From: Pseudodesulfovibrio sp.
Lineage (GTDB): Bacteria; Desulfobacterota; Desulfovibrionia; Desulfovibrionales; Desulfovibrionaceae
Direction: 5' to 3'
NCBI GenBank assembly: GCA_022712815.1
Contig: JAFLJW010000050.1
Location: 1 to 5,252 of the forward strand
Length of the DNA stretch: 5,252 nucleotides
Part shown: positions 1-5,134 of the stretch, in pieces
Position numbering within the stretch: the first letter of the stretch is position 1
Layout: every line of letters begins with the position of its first letter
Translations under genes and position numbers: made by a program
Notes under the pieces: generated by a model
Told to the model about the DNA's origin: nothing
What the model saw: the letters and a program-made list of their open reading frames with translations, nothing else
Databases searched by the model: none

Positions 1-982
1 GAAGCATTTCATCGACAGTCATTTTGAGCAAAGGCTCCGGGTCGACCAATTGTCCGAGAACCGATACCGAAAAATGCAGGTGCGGTCCGGTGGCGCGTCC
101 CGACATGCCGGACAGACCGATGGCCTGACCGCGCTGGACTTTGTCGCCCACCTTTACGATGGGCTTGGACAAATGGAAATACATTGAGACCACACCATTT
201 CCGTGATCGATATACACGGAGTTGCCCGCGTAATAATGGTCGCCGACGAGGATCACCACACCGTCAGCAGTGGCCTTGACCGGATTGCCCATGGGGGAAC
301 GGAGGTCCTGACCGCGATGCGGATTCTTGGGCTTGCCGTTGAGTATCCGCTGCAAACCATACAGGCTGGTTATCTTGCCCTTGACCGGCCGCAGGAGCGG
401 CAGCCTCCAGTTACGCAGGGGCGTGACCACGTTTTTGGCTTTGGTGGTCAGCTTGCGCTCCGCCGCGATGCGGTCATAGGTCGCGGCAGGCGGTGTGACC
501 ATGTTTTTGGGCAAGGTCAGTTCCTGACGCGGATAATCAACCGAGGTCACTTGCACCGTGCGCCTGAACGTATTTTCCTTGCCGTCAATAGAAGCGATGA
601 CAGACAATTCCTTCTTGCCCGGCTTGGCCCCAAGCACATCGGTCCCAAGCATGACAAGGGCCACATGGCGGTTGTTCCAGACCGAGATGGACGGCACCAC
701 TTCCTTGCCCAGCCAATGAACAGACACGGAATCAAGCGGCTGATCCGAGGTCAGACGAACCAGAAAAGGCCGCCCTATCCCCACCCGGGCCGGGGCGACC
801 AGCACAAGGGCAGACCCAGCCACCGGCACCGCTGCGGCCTCGGCAGCCTGGGCATCGCCCGGCATGAGAAATCCAATATCGTCGCCTTCCTCAAGACCAA
901 AATTCTGGGCGGGTACGTCAACAGGCATGAGCGGGAGCGTCAGCACAGTCAGCATAACTATCAACAAGAGAAACCGTTTCAT
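1..982 (-). CDS. Exported M23-family (LytM/lysostaphin-type) metallo-endopeptidase, 3' end cut by window edge
   Basis: I translated this frame by hand from the ATG at 982-980; it stays open for 327 codons to the window edge, so the C-terminus is missing. Residues 1-25 form a signal peptide (MKRF, then a Leu/Val/Ile-rich core, with a likely cleavage after VPA), so the product should act in the periplasm. Residues about 58-165 are a beta-rich region resembling the N-terminal domain found in many M23 proteins, ending in a YPRQELTLP-type linker. Residues about 196-320 are the peptidase domain, with HRGQD (H222, D226), YFH (H270) and GPHLHF (H301, H303). By analogy with LytM, H222, D226 and H303 bind zinc and H270 and H301 are catalytic, so the enzyme looks active rather than a degenerate LytM activator. 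Family knowledge suggests cleavage of peptidoglycan peptide cross-bridges; the exact bond is unknown. The AGGAG at 992-988 overlaps the xseA stop and lies 5 nt from the ATG, implying co-transcription and possible translational coupling with xseA. No coiled coil is evident. Confidence 0.93.
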   Translation of the reverse strand, partial: MKRFLLLIVMLTVLTLPLMPVDVPAQNFGLEEGDDIGFLMPGDAQAAEAAAVPVAGSALVLVAPARVGIGRPFLVRLTSDQPLDSVSVHWLGKEVVPSISVWNNRHVALVMLGTDVLGAKPGKKELSVIASIDGKENTFRRTVQVTSVDYPRQELTLPKNMVTPPAATYDRIAAERKLTTKAKNVVTPLRNWRLPLLRPVKGKITSLYGLQRILNGKPKNPHRGQDLRSPMGNPVKATADGVVILVGDHYYAGNSVYIDHGNGVVSMYFHLSKPIVKVGDKVQRGQAIGLSGMSGRATGPHLHFSVSVLGQLVDPEPLLKMTVDEML

Positions 983-987
983 CCTCA

Positions 988-992
988 CTCCT
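988..992 (-). promoter_or_regulatory. Ribosome binding site of the M23 peptidase gene
   Basis: AGGAG on the minus strand uses the AG of the xseA stop codon TAG (993-991) and ends 5 nt before the ATG at 982-980. This fixes the start and ties translation of the peptidase to termination on xseA. Confidence 0.75.
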
Positions 993-2400
993 ACTTATCT
1001 TCAATCACAATAGCGGCCACGTGACCATTTTTTACTCTGATATCAAGTGCATCGCCCGGAGTCACGCCTTTCGGGTCACGAAGAAACTCGCCCGTGCGCT
1101 CGATGCGCACCAGCGAATACCCGCGCTCCAGCGGTGCTTCAGGGTCCAGACCGTGCAAGGTCGTGGACAGCAATTCGAGATCGTGCGCCCTGGAATCGCC
1201 AAGCCGCTGCACCCCCTGTTCCATGCGCCGAATCAGTGCAACCACTTCAAAACCCAGTCCGTCCAAACTTTCCGGCCCAAATGTGCGGTCCAGCCGCCCG
1301 ACATATTGCCCGGCTTCTGCCGCACGATCAAAATAATGATCCAGCCCCGCGCCGTCCAGACGAGCCAGCAGGGACAAAAATTTGTCTTCCATCCGCTCCA
1401 GCCTCCGCTCCGGCGACAGCCAGATCAACGCCTTGCGCAAATGCTCGAAACTCGCACCCTTGCCGACCAGCCAATTGGCATAGGCCCGGCCCAGAGCCAT
1501 ATCGAGATTGTCCACATTCTGAGCCAAAGTCTCGCGCCGGGGCCAAAGCTCCTGCGCCGCATGGCTCGGTGTGGCCGCACGCTTGTCAGCCACGAAATCC
1601 GCAATACTGACATCAGGCTCATGCCCGATACCGGAAATCACCGGCACCCGCGCCCGAAAAATCGCGTCCGCCACCTGCTCGGTGTTGAACGCCCATAAAT
1701 CCTCCAGCGAACCGCCGCCGCGAATGAGTACGGCCACCTCAGCCCAGTCATCCGCGTCCACCAGATCAAGGGCAGCCGCAATCTGCTCCGGCGCACGGTC
1801 TCCCTGCACCAAAGATGGATAAATACGAATCTCCGATCCAGTGCCACGAGTACCCGCAATACGCAAAAAATCCTGAATGACCGCGCCTGATTTCGAGGTA
1901 ATCACCGCCACCCGTTTCGGATTATTCGGCAACTCCAGCTTGCGGTCCTCATCAAAATAGCCTTTTTCGGCCAGTTTCTTCTTCAACGCCTCGAACGCAA
2001 CCGCCAGATCGCCGATGCCCTGATCCTGCACCAGCTCGGCCACCAACTGATACTGCCCGCGCGGTTCATACACATTGAGCCGCCCCGCGCACAGCACCTC
2101 CATCCCATTCTCGATACCGCTGCCACTCAGGGATGTCGACGCGCCCTCTTCCTCGATCTCCCCGGTCAGCGGGTTGACCGTGTCCTCTCCGCGCTTCACC
2201 GGCTCGGCAGACATCTGCGCACCCTTGAACCAGACCACACCCAACTGGGCATCGCCATCTGTCAGCGAAAAATAGACATGCCCGCTGGCAGGCCGGGCCA
2301 GATTCGATACCTGCCCCCGTACCCAGACAAACGGGAATTCCGCCTCCAGCAAGTTCTTTACCGAGCGGGTAAGTTCACTGACAGTGAGAATGTTGGACAA
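991..2400 (-). CDS. xseA: Exodeoxyribonuclease VII large subunit
   Basis: This cytoplasmic nuclease subunit, with XseB, degrades single-stranded DNA to oligonucleotides in mismatch repair and damage processing. The protein has 469 residues. Residues 1-125 are the N-terminal OB-fold (FPFVWVRGQVSNLARPASGH, then YEPRGQYQ). The catalytic domain runs from about 135, and an alpha-helical, coiled-coil-like region covers about 283-410. The C-terminal family block contains LERGYSLV (424-431). D177 (IQDFLR), R227 (LIRGGG), H260 and D263 (GHEPD) match the E. coli residues D155, R205, H238 and D241 at a constant offset of 22. The catalytic core is therefore intact, and the offset comes from an acidic insertion in the OB-fold at about residues 66-99. 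The start is TTG at 2400-2398: there is no nearby in-frame ATG, the N-terminus fits the family (TVSELTRSVKNLL), and a GGAGG lies 6 nt upstream. It is followed after 8 nt by the M23 gene. xseB is not in the window. Confidence 0.97.
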   Translation of the reverse strand: MSNILTVSELTRSVKNLLEAEFPFVWVRGQVSNLARPASGHVYFSLTDGDAQLGVVWFKGAQMSAEPVKRGEDTVNPLTGEIEEEGASTSLSGSGIENGMEVLCAGRLNVYEPRGQYQLVAELVQDQGIGDLAVAFEALKKKLAEKGYFDEDRKLELPNNPKRVAVITSKSGAVIQDFLRIAGTRGTGSEIRIYPSLVQGDRAPEQIAAALDLVDADDWAEVAVLIRGGGSLEDLWAFNTEQVADAIFRARVPVISGIGHEPDVSIADFVADKRAATPSHAAQELWPRRETLAQNVDNLDMALGRAYANWLVGKGASFEHLRKALIWLSPERRLERMEDKFLSLLARLDGAGLDHYFDRAAEAGQYVGRLDRTFGPESLDGLGFEVVALIRRMEQGVQRLGDSRAHDLELLSTTLHGLDPEAPLERGYSLVRIERTGEFLRDPKGVTPGDALDIRVKNGHVAAIVIEDK

Positions 2401-2406
2401 AGAGTG

Positions 2407-2411
2407 CCTCC
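2407..2411 (-). promoter_or_regulatory. Ribosome binding site deciding the TTG start of xseA
   Basis: GGAGG on the minus strand (cctcc at 2407-2411 on plus) is followed by a 6-nt spacer and TTG at 2400-2398. It lies inside the block GCCGCCGGAGGC, whose core is repeated next to the proS stop codon, and only 5 nt 3' of a 14-bp hairpin. Confidence 0.75.
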
Positions 2412-2416
2412 GGCGG

Positions 2417-2448
2417 CTTAAGAACCCTTTGAGAAAAGGGTTCTTAAG
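2417..2448 (-). repeat. Perfect 14-bp inverted repeat (hairpin) in the lysE-xseA gap
   Basis: Arms 2417-2430 (CTTAAGAACCCTTT) and 2435-2448 are exact reverse complements around a 4-nt loop, GAGA on plus and TCTC on minus. In transcripts from the minus strand the stem ends 5 nt before the GGAGG of xseA. No T-run follows on the minus strand and only an interrupted one on plus, so it is not a canonical intrinsic terminator. It could stabilise an RNA 3' or 5' end after processing, modulate ribosome access to xseA, or be a dispersed intergenic repeat. I infer none of these functions firmly; the structure itself is certain. Confidence 0.85.
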
Positions 2449-2469
2449 AATCTCCTAAACTTTTTGGGT

Positions 2470-2480
2470 GCGCTTCGCGC
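2470..2480. repeat. Small GCGC-TTC-GCGC hairpin downstream of the LysE-type gene
   Basis: The 4-bp arms GCGC (2470-2473 and 2477-2480) flank a 3-nt loop; on the minus strand this contains GCGAAGC, a known very stable mini-hairpin sequence. It lies 16 nt past the lysE-type stop codon and upstream of the 14-bp hairpin. No T-run follows, so its role is uncertain. Confidence 0.45.
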
Positions 2481-2496
2481 GTTTGTATCACAAGCC

Positions 2497-3111
2497 TTAC
2501 TCCGCAGCCACGACCACGCCTGCGCCGATCATGATTGTTCCGGCACTGCGGTTGACGGTCTTCCAGACTTTGGTGGAACAAACGGCATTGCGACCCCGTG
2601 CGGCTAGCCATGCGTAGGTGACTGGCACGGCAAAGACGATGGGCATCATTATGCCGACGACCAATGAAATATCGGTTGCGGTCAGTTCCGGCATGTTGAC
2701 GAAACCGGGCAGAAATCCGCAGTAAAAAGCGATGGCCTTGGGGTTGCCAAGTGTGACGCAAAGTCCGGCAAGAAAGCTGCGGCCTCTTTTGACCGGCATG
2801 GGGCAGGAGGTTTCCTGCTCGGTCGACGGCTTGGCAAGCCAGCATTTCACGCCCATATAGATGAGATAGGCGGCTCCTGCCCATTTGAGGATGGCGAACC
2901 ACGGGCCAATCTGGGACGCAACCCAACCCATGCCAAACAGGGCCGTGAGCAAAAAAATCAAATCGCCACAGACAAGCCCGGCCGCAAAACCGACTCCAGC
3001 CTTGAATCCACGAGCCAAAGACTGCGCGATAACCGAAGACACACCCGGCCCCGGAATACAGGCAAAAACAAACGTGGCAAACGCCAAGGCAAACATACTT
3101 TCAATACCCAT
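2497..3111 (-). CDS. LysE/RhtB-family amino-acid or metabolite exporter
   Basis: The predicted inner-membrane protein has 204 residues and belongs to the LysE/RhtB translocator family, whose members export amino acids or related small molecules driven by ion gradients. The N-terminal family signature ACIPGPGVSSVIAQSLARGF (residues 17-36, with PGP at 20-22) is present, as is the conserved LGNPKAIAFY block (121-130). Hydrophobic segments near residues 5-22, 38-60, 68-90, 112-136, 147-170 and 186-203 fit the usual six-helix topology, and the length is normal for the family. The substrate cannot be read from sequence. I chose ATG at 3111-3109 because a GGAG (3121-3118) sits 6 nt upstream; the in-frame TTG at 3123-3121 overlaps that ribosome site and is unlikely. 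The gene lies between ispG-proS and xseA, separated from proS by a probable terminator and from xseA by a hairpin-rich gap, so it may be its own transcription unit or read through into xseA. Confidence 0.93.
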   Translation of the reverse strand: MGIESMFALAFATFVFACIPGPGVSSVIAQSLARGFKAGVGFAAGLVCGDLIFLLTALFGMGWVASQIGPWFAILKWAGAAYLIYMGVKCWLAKPSTEQETSCPMPVKRGRSFLAGLCVTLGNPKAIAFYCGFLPGFVNMPELTATDISLVVGIMMPIVFAVPVTYAWLAARGRNAVCSTKVWKTVNRSAGTIMIGAGVVVAAE

Positions 3112-3143
3112 AAAAATCTCCAACCAACAAAATATCCAACCAA
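3112..3143 (-). repeat. 16-nt tandem duplication covering the lysE-type ribosome site
   Basis: Positions 3112-3127 and 3128-3143 match at 14 of 16 bases; the core TTGGTTGGA occurs twice on the minus strand with a 16-nt period. The downstream copy holds the functional GGAG (3121-3118, 6 nt from the ATG). The upstream copy carries GGATA in the equivalent place. It is a short local duplication in the leader, and its effect is unknown. Confidence 0.6.
3118..3121 (-). promoter_or_regulatory. Ribosome binding site deciding the ATG start of the LysE-type gene
   Basis: GGAG on the minus strand is followed by a 6-nt T-rich spacer and ATG at 3111-3109. This supports ATG over the TTG at 3123-3121, which would overlap the site and has no well-placed Shine-Dalgarno of its own. 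Confidence 0.75.
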
Positions 3144-3220
3144 TGGATACATATCATCATGAAAAGCAAAGACACAACCGCAAAGAAACAGAAAACCAAG
3201 ATAACCATCTCTCCCGTCTT

Positions 3221-3283
3221 AAAAAAAAACCCTGCCTCATAAAGCGAAAAACTGTGTTCCCACACAGTTTTTCGCTTTATGAG
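3221..3283 (-). terminator. Strong stem-loop with downstream T-run after proS (probable intrinsic terminator)
   Basis: Arms 3236-3257 and 3262-3283 are exact 22-bp reverse complements around a 4-nt loop (TCCC on plus, GGGA on minus). Read on the minus strand, the stem is followed by six bases (GCAGGG) and then nine Ts (A-run at 3221-3229 on plus). The inner part, ACTGTGT-loop-ACACAGT flanked by A5 and T5, could also act as a compact terminator in either direction. It would end the ispG-proS transcript about 105 nt past the proS stop and insulate the LysE-type gene. The six-base gap before the T-run is longer than in textbook intrinsic terminators, which lowers certainty about efficiency but not about the structure. 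Confidence 0.75.
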
Positions 3284-3284
3284 A

Positions 3285-3388
3285 CCTCGCGCCGCAGGCT
3301 AACTCAGGGTCAAGGGACGCGTCCCTTGCGGGTCCAGGGCAGCGCCCTGGTCTCCCGGAAAGGGACCGCCAGTAGGCCCGCCGGAGGC
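3285..3388. repeat. GC-rich compound inverted-repeat element adjoining the proS stop codon
   Basis: This noncoding stretch is a string of palindromes. Positions 3311-3328 are a perfect 18-bp palindrome (CAAGGGACGCGTCCCTTG). Positions 3334-3350 form a 7-bp stem with a 3-nt loop (CCAGGGC-AGC-GCCCTGG). Positions 3349-3367 can form an imperfect hairpin (ggtctccc with gggacc). The block ends with CCGCCGGAGGC (3378-3388), directly next to the proS TAA. On the minus strand the stop codon therefore runs straight into GCCTCCGGCGG. The same 11-mer occurs in the other orientation at 2406-2416. The architecture resembles composite REP/BIME-type intergenic repeats. I believe similar blocks recur between genes in Desulfovibrio-type genomes, but this window alone cannot prove copy number. 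Confidence 0.65.
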
Positions 3389-5134
3389 TTACATATCCAA
3401 CCCCCACTTTGCCCAGATTTCTTCACGCCAAGCTGTAAACGCCTCGACAAAATCGTCCAGCGGCAGTTCTGTCTTTTCGCCAGTTTTGCGGTCCTTGGCT
3501 TCGACTATGCCGTTTTTGAGACCTTTGCCACCAAGGACGAGTTGCATGGGATAGCCGATGAGATCGGCATCCGCGAACTTGACTCCGGGGCGTTCCTTGC
3601 GATCGTCGTAGGCGACTTCGATATTGAGTTTGGAGATGATATCGTAGAGTTCCTCGGCCTTTGCGGTCACGGCTTCGTCTTTGCCGCCCAGAGAGATGAG
3701 GGCGACCTCGAAGGGCGCGATGGGCGGCGGGAAGATGCAGCCATTTTCGTCATGATTCTGCTCGATGGCCGAGGCGACGATACGGGAGACACCGATGCCG
3801 TAGCTACCCATGACCAAATGCTTGGCTTTGCCATTTTCATCAAGGAAGGTGGCGTCCATTTTCTCGGAATACTTGGTGCCGAGCCTGAAGACGTGGCCGA
3901 CTTCGATGCCTTTGGTGAACTCGATTTCCTTGCCGCATTCGGGGCAGACATCGGTTTCTTCGATGACGCGCAGGTCAGCGAACTTGTCAATTTCGCAGTC
4001 GCGGCCAAGGGAGACATGGCGATAATGGGTGTCGGCTTTGTTTGCGCCGGTAACCCAATCGGATTTGGTGCAGAGTTCGTGATCGGCAAAGGTTCGGATA
4101 TTTTTGCTCAGGGTGACGGGACCGGCGAAACCAACGGGTGCGCCTGTGAGGTCCTTGACCAGGGCTTCGTCGGCCATCTCGATTTCATTGCCGCCAACGA
4201 GATTGCGCAACTTGATAGCGTTGAGTTCACGGTCGCCGCGTATCAAGGCCAGAACAGGCTCCTTGCCATCCACTTTAAGCAGCAGGGTCTTGATCAGCTG
4301 GTCGGACTTGATATTGAGATAGGCGCAGACCTCATCGACTGTCCGGGCATCGGGGGTTTCGACTTCCTCAAAGGCCGAGGTCTGCTCGGCGTCACAATGG
4401 CAAACTCCTTGGGGCTGGGCAACCTTGGCCTTTTCGAGATTCGCGCCGAATTCGCAGGATTTGCAGGAGGCGATGGTATCTTCGCCAGTATCGGCCAGAA
4501 CCATGAATTCGTGGGAGAAATCTCCTCCGATTGCACCGGAATCAGCCTGAACCGGCTTGAAACACAGGCCGATACGGGAGAAGGCGGCCTTGTATGCCTC
4601 AAACATTTTCCAGTATGATTTTTCTGCGCCTTCATCATCCTTGTCGAAAGAATAGGCATCTTTCATGATGAATTCGCGGCCTCGCATGAGGCCGAAACGA
4701 GGGCGAATTTCATCGCGAAATTTGGTCTGAATCTGATAAAGATTGATCGGGAGCTGCTTGTAGGATTTTATCTCACCACGCACGAGATCGGTGATGACTT
4801 CCTCGTGGGTGGGTCCGAGGCAGTAGTCGCGACCATGGCGATCTTTCACGCGCAAAAGCTCCTTGCCGTAATAATCCCAGCGACCGGTCTCCACCCAGAG
4901 ATCAGCAGGCTGGACCATGGGCAGTGAGACTTCCATGGCACCGGCGCGGTCCATTTCCTCGCGCACTATCCTGGCGACCTTGTTGATGGACCGCAGACCG
5001 AGCGGCAGGTAGCTGTAGATGCCGCTGGTGAGCTTGCGGATCATGCCCGCACGCATCAAAAGCTTGTGAGACATGACCTCGGCATCAGCCGGGTCTTCCT
5101 TGAGGGTCGGGATGTAATAGCTGGAAAGACGCAT
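3389..5134 (-). CDS. proS: Prolyl-tRNA synthetase, bacterial type with editing insertion
   Basis: This class II synthetase attaches proline to tRNA-Pro in the cytoplasm. The protein is 581 residues, close to the usual roughly 570 of the bacterial (prokaryote-like) form. The N-terminus (MRLSSYYIPTLKEDPADAEV) is characteristic. Motif 1 lies around 43-76 (PLGLRS to SLPMVQP), motif 2 around 138-163 (KFRDEIRPRFGLMRGREF) and motif 3 around 442-460 (MGSYGIGVSR). The insertion domain between motifs 2 and 3 (about 225-400) contains the xKTLL block; K282 corresponds to the E. coli editing lysine K279, so clearance of mischarged Ala-tRNA-Pro is likely retained. Two CxxC pairs (C224/C227 and C397/C400) flank the insertion and may form a metal knuckle. 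The C-terminal anticodon-binding domain spans about 473-581. ATG at 5134 has AAGGAG (5150-5145) 10 nt upstream and directly follows the ispG stop, implying a coupled transcript. The TAA stop touches the compound repeat. Confidence 0.98.
   Translation of the reverse strand: MRLSSYYIPTLKEDPADAEVMSHKLLMRAGMIRKLTSGIYSYLPLGLRSINKVARIVREEMDRAGAMEVSLPMVQPADLWVETGRWDYYGKELLRVKDRHGRDYCLGPTHEEVITDLVRGEIKSYKQLPINLYQIQTKFRDEIRPRFGLMRGREFIMKDAYSFDKDDEGAEKSYWKMFEAYKAAFSRIGLCFKPVQADSGAIGGDFSHEFMVLADTGEDTIASCKSCEFGANLEKAKVAQPQGVCHCDAEQTSAFEEVETPDARTVDEVCAYLNIKSDQLIKTLLLKVDGKEPVLALIRGDRELNAIKLRNLVGGNEIEMADEALVKDLTGAPVGFAGPVTLSKNIRTFADHELCTKSDWVTGANKADTHYRHVSLGRDCEIDKFADLRVIEETDVCPECGKEIEFTKGIEVGHVFRLGTKYSEKMDATFLDENGKAKHLVMGSYGIGVSRIVASAIEQNHDENGCIFPPPIAPFEVALISLGGKDEAVTAKAEELYDIISKLNIEVAYDDRKERPGVKFADADLIGYPMQLVLGGKGLKNGIVEAKDRKTGEKTELPLDDFVEAFTAWREEIWAKWGLDM

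Larger units (their letters stand above)
3112..3388. other. Noncoding gap between proS and the LysE-type gene
   Basis: The gap holds, from right to left, the GC-rich compound repeat, the 22-bp stem-loop with T-run, and an AT- and T-rich leader (about 3144-3220 on the minus strand) ending in the tandem duplication. I looked for a -35/-10 pair upstream of the LysE-type gene and found only weak hexamers (for example TTGTGT near 3167-3172), so I do not call a promoter. No small ORF with a convincing ribosome site is visible. Confidence 0.6.

Noticed and set aside
203..1024. Plus-strand open frame of 273 codons
   Set aside because: It is antisense to the M23 peptidase gene, which has a signal peptide and a full set of catalytic motifs on the minus strand. 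The plus-strand translation is rich in Arg, His and Gln, has no family resemblance and lacks a good ribosome site.
1021..1698. Plus-strand open frame of 225 codons and overlapping plus-strand frames
   Set aside because: These are shadows of xseA; the protein composition is atypical and no motif is recognisable, whereas the minus-strand XseA is unambiguous.
2417..2448. 14-bp hairpin as an intrinsic terminator of the LysE-type gene
   Set aside because: No T-run follows the stem on the minus strand; the xseA ribosome site comes within 5 nt. I kept it as a structural repeat only.
2444..2926. Minus-strand 160-codon frame overlapping the LysE-type gene
   Set aside because: It is an alternative frame of the transporter gene, without hydrophobic segments or family motifs, and it runs into the intergenic hairpins. 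I see no frameshift in the transporter that would make it meaningful.
3144..3220. Promoter for the LysE-type gene
   Set aside because: The region is AT-rich and likely to hold one, but no -35/-10 pair with proper spacing reaches a reasonable match, nor is there a sigma-54 GG-N10-GC pair that I can place.
2885..4618. Very long plus-strand open frame of 577 codons
   Set aside because: It runs from inside the LysE-type gene through the hairpin and repeat gap into the antisense of proS. The translated repeat region and the low-complexity proS shadow show no domain. It is open only because of proS codon bias in the opposite frame.
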